64,000 bases of DNA from JBFXDI01 sp050181295. Its GTDB lineage: Bacteria; Pseudomonadota; Alphaproteobacteria; Rhizobiales; Aestuariivirgaceae. Both the position numbers and the translations under genes were made by a program. Position 1 is the first letter of the stretch. Each line of letters opens with the position of its first letter. The stretch spans positions 1 to 64,000 of the forward strand of contig JBFXDI010000002.1 of the NCBI GenBank assembly GCA_050181295.1, written 5' to 3'. A model generated the notes under the pieces. It was given only the letters and a program-made list of their open reading frames with translations. It ran no database searches and was not told where the DNA came from. Below, in pieces: positions 24,808 to 33,002 of the stretch.

Positions 24808-25906
24808 CAGACGGCAGATTCTCATCGGCCTCGCGGCGGCGCTCGCAACCCCCGGCGGCACCGCATGGAGCTCGCCTTCCGAAGCGCTCTACGTTGCCTG
24901 CCGCGACAGCGCGGACAAGCGTTCCTTTGCGGCGGTATTCTCGGCGGACGGCAGAGAAGTGTTCTCGACCGTGCTCCCGGCGCGCGGACACGACGCGGTC
25001 GAGCGGCCCGGCTCGGGCGAGATCGTCGTCTTCGCGCGCCGCCCGGGCAACTGGGCGGTAGCCTTCGATCCCCGGCGCGGACGGGTGGTGACGACCATCC
25101 TCTCGCAGAAGGACCGGCATTTCCTCGGCCATGGCGCCTTCACGGCCGACGGAAAGCTCCTCTATGCGGGCGAGAACGACACGAAGAGCGGCAACGGCGT
25201 CCTCGGCATCTACGATGCGACCGACGGATACCGGCGCATCACCGAAATCCCATCGCTCGGCATCGGGCCGCACGACATAAAGCTCATGGGCGACGGGCGG
25301 ACGCTGGTGGTGGCGAACGGCGCGCTCAAGACGCTTCCCGAGAGCGGCCGGGAAATCCTGAACCTCGACAGCATGCGGCCGAACCTTGCCTTCATCGACA
25401 TGCGTACCCACGCCACGCTCGGCCTCGTCGAGCTTGGGCCAGAACTCCGCCAGCTCTCGATCCGGCATCTCGCGGTGGCGGCGGACGGCACGGTGGCCTT
25501 CGGCTGCCAGTACCAGGGAAGCGCCGGCGACCTGCCGCTGCTCGTGGGCCTTGCGAAGGAGGGGAAGGCCAAGCTTCTCGACATGCCGGAGCTCGAGCTC
25601 TCCAAGCTCGACAACTACGTGGGGTCGGTCGCTATAGACGATGATCAGAGGATGATCGCGGTGACGAGCCCGCGCGGCGGCTCGGTGGCGCTGTGGGAGC
25701 TTAAGACCGGGAGCTTCCATTCGCGCGCCGCCATGAGCGATGTCTGCGGCTTGGCGCCGCTCGATCACGACGCCTTCCTGCTCACCTCCGGCAATGCCGG
25801 CATGCGGAGGCTCGGGTCCCACGATCGAACGCCGGGCCTGCCCGTCGCCGGCAGCCAGCAGTGGATGTGGGACAATCACATGCGGCGGCTGAAGCGCGTC
25901 ACATAG
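24797..25906 (+). CDS. DUF1513 beta-propeller-like periplasmic protein
   Basis: A 369-residue DUF1513 protein with a Tat-like signal (IDRRQILIGLAAALATPGG). The body has repeated strand motifs of a WD40/NHL-like propeller: GHGAFTADGKLLYAGEND, GIGPHDIKLMGDGRTLVVANG and YVGSVAIDDDQRMIAVTSPRGG. DUF1513 genes accompany imelysin and DUF1111 genes in many proteobacteria, and their role in iron uptake is unknown. Last gene of the operon; it ends 4 bases before the convergent transporter gene. Confidence 0.92.
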   Translation: MAIDRRQILIGLAAALATPGGTAWSSPSEALYVACRDSADKRSFAAVFSADGREVFSTVLPARGHDAVERPGSGEIVVFARRPGNWAVAFDPRRGRVVTTILSQKDRHFLGHGAFTADGKLLYAGENDTKSGNGVLGIYDATDGYRRITEIPSLGIGPHDIKLMGDGRTLVVANGALKTLPESGREILNLDSMRPNLAFIDMRTHATLGLVELGPELRQLSIRHLAVAADGTVAFGCQYQGSAGDLPLLVGLAKEGKAKLLDMPELELSKLDNYVGSVAIDDDQRMIAVTSPRGGSVALWELKTGSFHSRAAMSDVCGLAPLDHDAFLLTSGNAGMRRLGSHDRTPGLPVAGSQQWMWDNHMRRLKRVT

Positions 25907-25910
25907 ACTT

Positions 25911-27686
25911 TCAGACGCCCCACACCATGAGGAGCGCCGGAACGCCGATCAGGATGACGAGCAGCGAGAGCGGCAGCCCGAGCTTCCAGTAGTCGCCGAA
26001 GCGATAGCCGCCCGGGCCCATGACGAGCGTGTTGCACTGGTGCCCGATGGGCGTGAGGAAATCGCAGCCGGCCCCGATCGCTACCGCCATGAGGAAGGCG
26101 TCCGGCCTGTAGCCGAGCGCGCCCGCGAAACCCGCGGCGATCGGCGCCATCACCAGCACGGTCGCGGCATTGTTGAGGAATGGCGTGACGGCCATGGCCG
26201 CCACCATGATGAGACCGAGGGCGCCCCATGGCGGAAGGTTTGCGGCGGCGGCCGACAGCCAGCCGGCGAAGAGGTCGGTGGCGCCGGTGGTGCGCAGCGT
26301 GTCGCTCACCGGGATGAGGGCCGCGAGCATGACGAGGATCGGCCATTCGATCTCGGCATAGGCCTCGCGCAGGCCGACGGCGCGGGTGAGGAGGAGCAAA
26401 ACGGCGGCGCCGAAGAAGGCGATGGCGACGGGAAGCGCGCCCGTCGCGGTCAGGATCATGGCGGCGGCAAGGATCATGAGCGGCAGCAGGCGCCGCCGCG
26501 CCGAGCCGAGGCGGATCTCCCGCTCGGCCAGCGGCAGGCAGTCGAGCTCGCGCAGGACCTCGGGCATGCGCTTGCGGTTTCCCTGCAGCACGATGACGTC
26601 GCCCGGCCGCAAGGCGATGGCATTCAGCCGCTCGACGAAGCGCTCGCCGCGCCGGCTCACCGCCAGCAGATTGACGCCGAAGCGATCATAGAGCCCGAGA
26701 CGCTGGGCGGTCGAGCCCGCGAGCCAGGAACTGGGGCCGACCACCGCCTCGAAGGCTGCGACCTCATCGCTCGGCTCCTCCCGCTCGGGCTGTTCGTGCT
26801 CGCGCGACAGCCTCAGGCCGCCCCGCGCCACCATGCGCTCGAGCGCCGCCGGGTCGCCCTCCAGCAGCAGCGTGTCGCCCGGCTTCAGCTGCGCGTCGGG
26901 CAGGGGGCTCGATCGCTTGTTGCCCGCCCGCAGGATGCTCACAACCTTCGCCTCGCCCTCCGCCAGCTTCTGAAGCGCGGCGACCGTCGCGCCCTCGGCC
27001 CATGTGCCTTCCACTACGGCGGCTTCGGTGGCGTAGTTCTTGATGTCGAGCGCCTCGTGCATGGCGGCCGTCTGCTTCGTGCGCTCGGGCAGGAGACGGT
27101 AGGCGAAGACGAGGAAGACGAGACCGACAGCAGCGAGAAGAGCGCCGACGGGCGTGAAGTCGAACATGGTGAAGGGTGTGCCGCCGAGCTCGGCGCGCAT
27201 GCGGGCCACGATCACGTTCGGAGAGGTGCCGACCAGCGTCATCAATCCGCCGAGCAGCGAGCCGAAGGCCATGGGCATGAGGAGACGCGATGGCGAGATG
27301 CCGCTCTTGCGCGCCATCTGGAAGGCGACCGGCATCATGATGGCGAGCGCGCCGATGTTCTTCACGAACGCCGACATCAGCGTGACGGAGCCCACGAGCA
27401 CGAGGAGATCGCCGCGCGTCGATTTCACATAGGGCGAAAGGGCGTGCACGAAGGCTTCCATGACGCCGGTGCGCGCCACGGCCGCGCTCACGAGCAGCGC
27501 GCTCCCGACGATGATGACGATGTCGTCGCTGAAGCCCGAGAACGCCTTGTCGTAGGGAACGAGGCCGAGCAGCACCGCGGCGAGGAGCGCAATGGTCGCC
27601 ACCACGTCATAGCGCAGCCGTCCCCACACGAAGAGCGCCATCATGCCCGCGAGGAGGCTCACCGCCAGGATCTGATCACCGGTCAT
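25911..27686 (-). CDS. SLC13/DASS-type permease with two TrkA-C domains
   Basis: A 591-residue inner-membrane transporter. The N-terminal half has TM helices starting MTGDQILAVSLLAGMMALF and the conserved MTLVGTSPNVIV loop. The centre (about residues 205-375) holds two RCK_C/TrkA-C regulatory domains (KPGDTLLLEGDP and RPGDVIVLQGNRK). The C-terminal half repeats the permease fold (PFLNNAATVLVMAPIA, IGAGCDFLTPIGHQCN). Such proteins move sulfate, dicarboxylates or other anions with sodium or protons. Convergent with the iron operon and probably unrelated to it. Confidence 0.93.
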   Translation of the reverse strand: MTGDQILAVSLLAGMMALFVWGRLRYDVVATIALLAAVLLGLVPYDKAFSGFSDDIVIIVGSALLVSAAVARTGVMEAFVHALSPYVKSTRGDLLVLVGSVTLMSAFVKNIGALAIMMPVAFQMARKSGISPSRLLMPMAFGSLLGGLMTLVGTSPNVIVARMRAELGGTPFTMFDFTPVGALLAAVGLVFLVFAYRLLPERTKQTAAMHEALDIKNYATEAAVVEGTWAEGATVAALQKLAEGEAKVVSILRAGNKRSSPLPDAQLKPGDTLLLEGDPAALERMVARGGLRLSREHEQPEREEPSDEVAAFEAVVGPSSWLAGSTAQRLGLYDRFGVNLLAVSRRGERFVERLNAIALRPGDVIVLQGNRKRMPEVLRELDCLPLAEREIRLGSARRRLLPLMILAAAMILTATGALPVAIAFFGAAVLLLLTRAVGLREAYAEIEWPILVMLAALIPVSDTLRTTGATDLFAGWLSAAAANLPPWGALGLIMVAAMAVTPFLNNAATVLVMAPIAAGFAGALGYRPDAFLMAVAIGAGCDFLTPIGHQCNTLVMGPGGYRFGDYWKLGLPLSLLVILIGVPALLMVWGV

Positions 27687-27789
27687 GCGCCAGATGAGAA
27701 TGGTTGCCCGGTCTTTCCAACGTCTGGGGCGTGGATTCGATGCCGGACGGGCTGCAACAGGTCCCGAAAAGAAGAACCAGGCGCTTTTT

Positions 27790-28734
27790 TCATGAAGCGT
27801 GGCCGGCAAGCCACAGTGACACGGTCAGGCCAGTCCCGCCCGTTTCCGGGGGAGTGAGCCTTTCCTTGCGGCTGCTCACGAGGCCCGCGCGCGACAGCCA
27901 GGCGGCCATGGCCTCGTCCGAGATGCCGAGCCGGCGGTGGGCGTGGCTGTCGCGCAGGAATTCGAGCTCGTGCGGGGCGAAATCGGCGATCAGCAGCCGG
28001 CCGCCGACCTTGAGCACGCGGGCCGCCTCCTGCAGCGCCCGGCCAGGATCGTCCAGGTAATGGAGCACCTGGTGGATGGTGACGAGATCGGCCGTGCCGG
28101 CGGCATAGGGAAGCGCCAGGATGTCGCCCTGGCGCACCTGCACCCGCGTCAGGCCCTCGGCGTCGAGCTTGGCGCGCGCCAGCGACAGCATCTCCCGGCT
28201 CTGGTCGATGCCCGTTGCATTGGCGGAAAAGGGCGCGAAAAGCTCCAGAAGCCGGCCAGTTCCGGTGCCGAGATCGAGGTAGAAGCCGAAAGGGCCAGAC
28301 CCTGCCAGGCGCTGCATGGCGGCCTCGACCTCGGCTTCCGCCACGTGTAGCGAGCGGATGCGGTCCCAGTCGGCGGCGTTGGCGCGGAAATAGGCCATGG
28401 CGGCCTCCTTCCTCGCCTCGAGGACCTCCTTGAGCCTGGCGCGGTCGCGCTCCAGGACGGGATTTTCCTGCTCCAGAAGCCCCACAATGGCGCCTGCCAG
28501 CGCGCCGGAAGGACTGCCGGCGCGGCGCCGGAAAAGGACCCAGCTTCCTTCCTTGTGGCGGTCGAGCAGCCCGGCCTCGGCCATGAGCTTCAGATGGCGG
28601 CTGACGCGGGGCTGACTCTGGCCCAAAATCTGGGTCAACTCGCTGACATTGAACTCGCCTTGCGAAAGCACGTTGAGGAGGCGCAGCCGGGTCGGCTCGC
28701 CGACGGCCCGCAGAGCGGCTAGCAGTTCCTCCAT
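27790..28734 (-). CDS. ArsR-type regulator fused to SAM-dependent methyltransferase
   Basis: A 314-residue two-domain protein. Residues 1-80 are an ArsR winged helix (EPTRLRLLNVLSQGEFNVSELTQILGQSQPRVSRHLKLM). Residues 140-314 are a class I methyltransferase (YLDLGTGTGRLLELFAP, GIDQSREMLSLA, LHYLDDPGRALQEAARVLKVGG). In many alphaproteobacteria this fusion is the SAM/SAH-responsive regulator encoded next to metF, but metF is not adjacent here. No ArsR metal-binding CxC motif is seen. It probably senses SAM or SAH rather than metals. Confidence 0.93.
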   Translation of the reverse strand: MEELLAALRAVGEPTRLRLLNVLSQGEFNVSELTQILGQSQPRVSRHLKLMAEAGLLDRHKEGSWVLFRRRAGSPSGALAGAIVGLLEQENPVLERDRARLKEVLEARKEAAMAYFRANAADWDRIRSLHVAEAEVEAAMQRLAGSGPFGFYLDLGTGTGRLLELFAPFSANATGIDQSREMLSLARAKLDAEGLTRVQVRQGDILALPYAAGTADLVTIHQVLHYLDDPGRALQEAARVLKVGGRLLIADFAPHELEFLRDSHAHRRLGISDEAMAAWLSRAGLVSSRKERLTPPETGGTGLTVSLWLAGHAS

Positions 28735-28915
28735 CGGGTCCGGGGCCCCCTTGCCAGATGCACCCTTATGCCATAATCCTTTCCACAGTGCGCGCCGGGC
28801 TTAATCCAAAAAAAGACAATTTCGGCCAACAAGGCTATGGCGAGGCCATGAACGCGCATGGCAACGGCTTCAGGATCGTCGCAGGCCCCTGAAGCCGGCG
28901 AGCAACACTGCGGCA

Positions 28916-30094
28916 ATGAAGCAACGTTTCGGGGCTTTGATGCATTCAGCGAAGACCAGTGCGAATCGCGTTGTGGGGGCGCATGCGCACACACGGCTCG
29001 CGGCAGCGGTCTCGGCGCTGCTGGCGGTCGGCCTCGCAAGTCCGGTCATGGCCGCTGGCAAGCAGGAGCCGCAGGCGAGCGTGCAGTCCTTCACTGCCAT
29101 GTTCGGTGAGACCAACACCGAGCGGCGCCCGAAATCTTCCTTCCTGAACTCGCTCTCGAACGATTCCGAAGCAGCCGAAGCGCCCGCCCGCAAGGTCCGC
29201 ACCGGCAAGGCCGCGAAGGCCAAGGTCGAGACGGCGCAGCAAGCCCCGGGCGAGCGCACCGCCGCCGACAATTCCCGCCGTCCGCGCTCCTCCCTCTTCT
29301 CCCGGATCACGGGCGAGGAGGAAACGGCCCGCATCGAGCCAGCCGCGGCGAAGATCAAAGAGAAGTCGGCAGCGCTCGACGCGGACGCCGAGGCAGACGC
29401 CAATGGCGATGTTCCCGAGGAGCTGACCCCAACCGTCGCGGATCCGCTGGAGCCCCTCAACCGCGGCATCTTCGCCTTCAACGAGGCGCTCGATTTCGCC
29501 GTCTTCCGGCCGGTGAGCTACGTCTACCGCACGACCGTGCACAAGTCGCTCCGGGTCGGCATCTCGAACGCGCTCCACAATTTCTCGACGCCCGTCATCC
29601 TGGTGAACGACTTCCTGCAGGGACGTCCCGACCGGGCGGGCAAGACCTTCATGCGCTTCCTCATCAACTCCACGGCAGGCTTCGGCGGACTCGCCGACGC
29701 GGCGGCCGCCGGAGGGCTCGAGCGCCACAGCGAGGATTTCGGCCAGACGCTCGGCGTCTGGGGCGCCGGTCCCGGCATCTATCTCATGATCCCGGTGCTT
29801 GGACCGAGCACGATCCGCGACGCCACGGGTCGCGTCGTCGACATCGCCATGCACCCCGCAACCTATCTCATGTGGAATCTCGCGCCACAGGAGCGCCTGT
29901 CGCCCACCATGGCCTATGCCGTCTCGGGGCACGAGGAACTGATGGACGAGCTCGACGCCATGCGGAAGACCTCGCCGGACTTCTACGCATCGGTGCGCGA
30001 CCTCTACATCCAGAAACGCGAGAGCGACATCGCCAACGGGGCTGACAAGCTCGAGTCCATCGACGGCTCGGGCACTCTCGAACCCATCGAGTAA
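28916..30094 (+). CDS. mlaA: MlaA/VacJ family outer-membrane lipid-asymmetry protein
   Basis: A 392-residue MlaA-family protein, the outer-membrane component that removes phospholipid from the outer leaflet and passes it to MlaC. The family core begins at residue 177 with DPLEPLNRGIFAFNEALD and includes LVNDFLQGRPDRAGKTFMRF and DFGQTLGVWGAGPGIYLMIP. The signal peptide (LAAAVSALLAVGLASPVMA) has no lipobox cysteine, unlike E. coli MlaA. A 130-residue disordered Ala/Lys/Glu linker precedes the core. Followed by two MlaC-like genes. Confidence 0.9.
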   Translation: MKQRFGALMHSAKTSANRVVGAHAHTRLAAAVSALLAVGLASPVMAAGKQEPQASVQSFTAMFGETNTERRPKSSFLNSLSNDSEAAEAPARKVRTGKAAKAKVETAQQAPGERTAADNSRRPRSSLFSRITGEEETARIEPAAAKIKEKSAALDADAEADANGDVPEELTPTVADPLEPLNRGIFAFNEALDFAVFRPVSYVYRTTVHKSLRVGISNALHNFSTPVILVNDFLQGRPDRAGKTFMRFLINSTAGFGGLADAAAAGGLERHSEDFGQTLGVWGAGPGIYLMIPVLGPSTIRDATGRVVDIAMHPATYLMWNLAPQERLSPTMAYAVSGHEELMDELDAMRKTSPDFYASVRDLYIQKRESDIANGADKLESIDGSGTLEPIE

Positions 30095-30119
30095 CAGCTA
30101 AAGGTAAGCGTCCAGCATC

Positions 30120-30716
30120 ATGGCTTCTCATTCGTACAGGATTCCCCTCACCCGTCGTTTCGTGATCTCGGGGCTCGCGGCGCTCGCCGTCGCGGCCGTG
30201 GCATTGCCTTCCGCGCCCGCGCAGGCGGCCGCATCGGCCGAGGCCTATGTCTCCAAGGTCGGCGCCAGCGTCATCGCGGCGGCCAATTCAGGCTCGTCGA
30301 GCCAGTTCCGCTCGGTCCTGAAGCAGAACGCGGACATCTCCGCCATCGCGCTCTTCTCGCTCGGCCAGTACCGCAAGAACCTCAAGCCCGGACAGCGGGA
30401 GGAGTATTTCGGGCTGGTCGAGAAGTACATCTCCGGCGTCTTCGCCCAGCACTCCTCCAAGCTCAAGGGCCAGAGCCTCGAGGTGACCGGCAGCCGCGAG
30501 GTGAAGGACAGCGTCGTGGTCGAGAGCAAGCTCCAGGGCGGCGGCTCGAGCACGCCCGTCGTGTGGCGGCTTGTGAAGCGCGGCGGTGGCTATCGCATCT
30601 TCGACGTCAACATCCAGGGCATCTGGCTCGCCACCACGCAGAAGACGAACTTCACGTCGGTGCTCCAGAAGAACAACGGCGACGTCAGCGCGCTCCTCGC
30701 CTATCTGCGCCAATAG
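30120..30716 (+). CDS. mlaC: MlaC-like periplasmic lipid carrier (first copy)
   Basis: A 198-residue MlaC/Ttg2D family protein with a signal peptide containing a twin-arginine-like start (LTRRFVISGLAALAVAAVALP, cleavage near AQAA). Family features are the repeated helix-turn pattern AIALFSLGQYRKNLKPGQREEYFGLVEKYI and the VVWRLVKRGGGYRIFDVNIQGIWL strand block. It would ferry phospholipid between MlaA and an MlaFEDB transporter not encoded in this window. It starts 25 bases after mlaA, so the genes are co-transcribed. Confidence 0.9.
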   Translation: MASHSYRIPLTRRFVISGLAALAVAAVALPSAPAQAAASAEAYVSKVGASVIAAANSGSSSQFRSVLKQNADISAIALFSLGQYRKNLKPGQREEYFGLVEKYISGVFAQHSSKLKGQSLEVTGSREVKDSVVVESKLQGGGSSTPVVWRLVKRGGGYRIFDVNIQGIWLATTQKTNFTSVLQKNNGDVSALLAYLRQ

Positions 30717-30727
30717 GAAACACGACC

Positions 30728-31315
30728 TTGAGCCGCGCGGTGGACAGGCGGGTCCTACTCACGGGATTCTGTTCGGCCGCGTCGCTCTGCCTTGCCGGAA
30801 CGGCCTTCGCCCAGACATCTCGTCACCCGGCCGTCGTCTATATGCAGAAGGTCGCCAACGACCTGTTCCGCGCCCAGAAGGACGGCACCATCCCGGCCTA
30901 TCTGCAGGTCATCAACAGGCACGCCGACGTGCCGTCGATCGCGCTCTACGCGCTCGGCCGCTACAAGGCGGACCTCCCCAAGTCCGACTACCAACGCTAC
31001 TACCGCGGCGTGGCGATCTTCATGTCGCGCTACTTCGCCGACCAGACCCGCCACTTCAGGGTCGCCAAGGCGGAATTCAACGAGGAGCCATCGTCGGACG
31101 GGAGCGACACCTTGGTCCGCACCAAGGTCACCCTCATGTCGGGAAGCGCCTACAATGTGGTCTTCCGCCTGTCGCGCAACGGGTCCGGCTACAAGGTCAG
31201 CGACGTCACGGTGCTGGGCTTCTCGCTGAGCTACCTGCAGCGCGGTATCTTCCTGTCCTTCCTCTCCAAGAAGAACGGCGATCTGGGCCAATTGATCGCG
31301 GCGCTCAACCGCTGA
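30728..31315 (+). CDS. MlaC-like periplasmic lipid carrier (second, divergent copy)
   Basis: A 195-residue paralogue of the preceding protein. Shared elements are PSIALYALGRYKADLPKSDYQRYY and YNVVFRLSRNGSGYKVSDVTVLG, with the closing FLSKKNGDLGQLIAAL matching VLQKNNGDVSALLAYL. The TTG start at 30728 has AGGAAA eight bases upstream; a GTG at 30740 is an alternative. A signal sequence (DRRVLLTGFCSAASLCLAGTAFA) is present. Sequence divergence suggests an old duplication with specialised partners or lipids. Gap to the first copy is 11 bases. Confidence 0.88.
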   Translation: MSRAVDRRVLLTGFCSAASLCLAGTAFAQTSRHPAVVYMQKVANDLFRAQKDGTIPAYLQVINRHADVPSIALYALGRYKADLPKSDYQRYYRGVAIFMSRYFADQTRHFRVAKAEFNEEPSSDGSDTLVRTKVTLMSGSAYNVVFRLSRNGSGYKVSDVTVLGFSLSYLQRGIFLSFLSKKNGDLGQLIAALNR

Positions 31316-31339
31316 GCCGCGCGGGGGTCGGGACGCCTG

Positions 31340-31828
31340 GTGTCCGGTTCTAAAAACCGCCCCGGTGAAATCGCCGTCGAGCCCGATCCGGCGGCGACGG
31401 CCACCGACGCCGGCCTCGTCTTCATCGGCCGCATCCGCTCGCCCTGGCGCTCGCGCGAGAGCTGCCCGAAGAATATCCGCAAAGCGCGCGAGACCGGAAA
31501 GGGCGCCACCATCGAGATCGACGCCCCGTGGCGGCCGGGTCTCGTCGACATCGAGCCCGGCATGGCGCTCGTCATCCTCACCTGGATGCACCAGGCGCGC
31601 CGCGATCTCGTCATCCAGGCGCCCCGCCACAGCGCCAGGGTGCATGGCGTCTTCTCGATCCGCTCGCCGGTGAGGCCCAATCCGATCGGGCTTGGCGTCG
31701 TGCGCTGCCTCGCCGTCGACCGTCAGAACGGGATTGTCTCCATCGACGCCATAGATGCGCTCGACGGCACGCCGCTCATCGACATCAAGCCGTGGCTCGA
31801 GACGACGGATATACCGCCTTTGATTTGA
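31340..31828 (+). CDS. trmO: TrmO, tRNA t6A37 methyltransferase
   Basis: A 162-residue TrmO/YaeB-like (TsaA) protein, which N6-methylates threonylcarbamoyladenosine at tRNA position 37 using SAM on an unusual beta-barrel fold. Signatures are FIGRIRSPWRSRESCPKN near the N-terminus, HQARRDLVIQAPRHS and FSIRSPVRPNPIGLGVV. The start is GTG 31340, with GGGGG about 10-15 bases upstream. It is shorter than the 235-residue E. coli protein, lacking the C-terminal domain, as in many bacteria. It follows the mla genes by 24 bases. Confidence 0.92.
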   Translation: MSGSKNRPGEIAVEPDPAATATDAGLVFIGRIRSPWRSRESCPKNIRKARETGKGATIEIDAPWRPGLVDIEPGMALVILTWMHQARRDLVIQAPRHSARVHGVFSIRSPVRPNPIGLGVVRCLAVDRQNGIVSIDAIDALDGTPLIDIKPWLETTDIPPLI

Positions 31829-31938
31829 CTCCCCGGCCCGCCGGGACGAAAGTCGCCTCCGCTCCACGGATCACGGTCATCCATCGGGATTGAGACAATC
31901 CCTTACGGATCTCATCCGAGCGGCGGCGGGAGGACGAC

Positions 31939-32559
31939 ATGCCGAGCCTGGTCATCATCGGGTTCCCGGTCAGCACCTATGTGCGGGCGGTGAGGATGCT
32001 GTGCGAGGAGAAGGGCGTGCCCTATGTCCTCGATCCGGCGGAACCGCATTCGCGCGCCGTCAACGCGCTCCACCCTTACGGCAAGGTGCCCGGCATGCGG
32101 CACGGCCGCACCGAGCTTTTCGAGTCCAAGGCCATCGCCACTTATATCGACCGCCGCTTCCCCGGCCGAAAGCTCCTGCCCGAGGATGCGCTCAGGGCGG
32201 CGGAGGCGGAGAAGTGGATCGCCTTCACCAACCATCACGTCTATCCGACGATGATCCACGGCTATGTCATCCCCTGCATGGACGCCGGCTCGAACCGCCC
32301 CGATGCAAGGCAGGTGGCCGACGCGATGCCCGACATCGAGAAGCAGACGCGCATTCTCGACAGGGCACTCGGCGCCACGGGCTATCTCGCCGGCCGCGGA
32401 CTGACCTTCGCCGATCTCAATCTGGCGCCGATCGTCAACTACACGCGCATGTTCGAGGATGGGACGTCGGTGATCGCCAGGGCCCGCAACGTGGGCGCCT
32501 GGCTCGAGCGGATCACCCGGCGCAGGTCCTGGCTCAAAACCGAGCCGCCCGAGGCCTAG
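31939..32559 (+). CDS. Glutathione S-transferase family protein
   Basis: A 206-residue GST. The thioredoxin-like domain holds MPSLVIIGFPVSTYVRAVRMLCEEKG, the cis-Pro segment YGKVPGMRH and the GSH-binding ELFESKAIATYID. The all-helical C-terminal domain ends with GLTFADLNLAPIV, the conserved N-cap box. The Ser/Tyr near residue 13 could be the thiol-activating residue. Substrate unknown. GGAGG upstream (31927-31931) is a good ribosome binding site. Confidence 0.93.
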   Translation: MPSLVIIGFPVSTYVRAVRMLCEEKGVPYVLDPAEPHSRAVNALHPYGKVPGMRHGRTELFESKAIATYIDRRFPGRKLLPEDALRAAEAEKWIAFTNHHVYPTMIHGYVIPCMDAGSNRPDARQVADAMPDIEKQTRILDRALGATGYLAGRGLTFADLNLAPIVNYTRMFEDGTSVIARARNVGAWLERITRRRSWLKTEPPEA

Positions 32560-33002
32560 AAAGCCTTCCAGAAATGAAAGTGGCGGGCTTCTGTTGCCAG
32601 GCGCCCGCCGAACCCCGCCTCGACCGGCTAAGGCCGAGGGCTTTGATTTCGGTTATCGCGCCGCATTAAGCAGCGAGACGCACCGGAGCATAGTTGTCGT
32701 TGGCAACTATAAATCGGCCCGATAACGGCGGAACCATGCCGAGCGAAAGCTCACCCTTTACGCCCTCGTCGATCCTGTTTCACCCCCGTCAGATGCCGCC
32801 AGTCATGAGCGGCATGTGGTGGAGGTGCCGGGTACTGCCCCCGGGTCCGATGGGTTTATTACGGCAGCCGTTTATCGCCATAGCCGCCCCTTGCGGAACG
32901 GCAGAACCAATATAGGATGCCCCCGCCCGGATGAAAAGACGTTAACGGGCATCGAGGACGGCGTCTTACGCAGGAACAAAAACGGGCCAGCCGTTTCATC
33001 GC
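32560..33002 (+). other. 443-base intergenic region with small hairpins
   Basis: No convincing protein gene is seen; a 73-codon open frame (32694-32915) has no ribosome binding site or family features. A GC-rich inverted repeat GGCGGGC/GCCCGCC (32582-32588, 32603-32609) follows the GST gene but lacks a T run. A 7-bp hairpin ATAGTTG-N7-CAACTAT lies at 32690-32710. The region may hold the promoter of the CPBP gene at 33003 or a small RNA, but neither is evident. Confidence 0.4.

Noticed and set aside
26040..27857. A 605-codon open frame opposite the SLC13 transporter gene
   Set aside because: It is a shadow in high-GC DNA: its product is rich in Arg, Gly, His and Glu without domains, while the other strand encodes a complete permease.
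32694..32915. A 73-codon frame in the intergenic gap before the first CPBP gene
   Set aside because: No ribosome binding site, no family features and unremarkable composition; not called as a gene.
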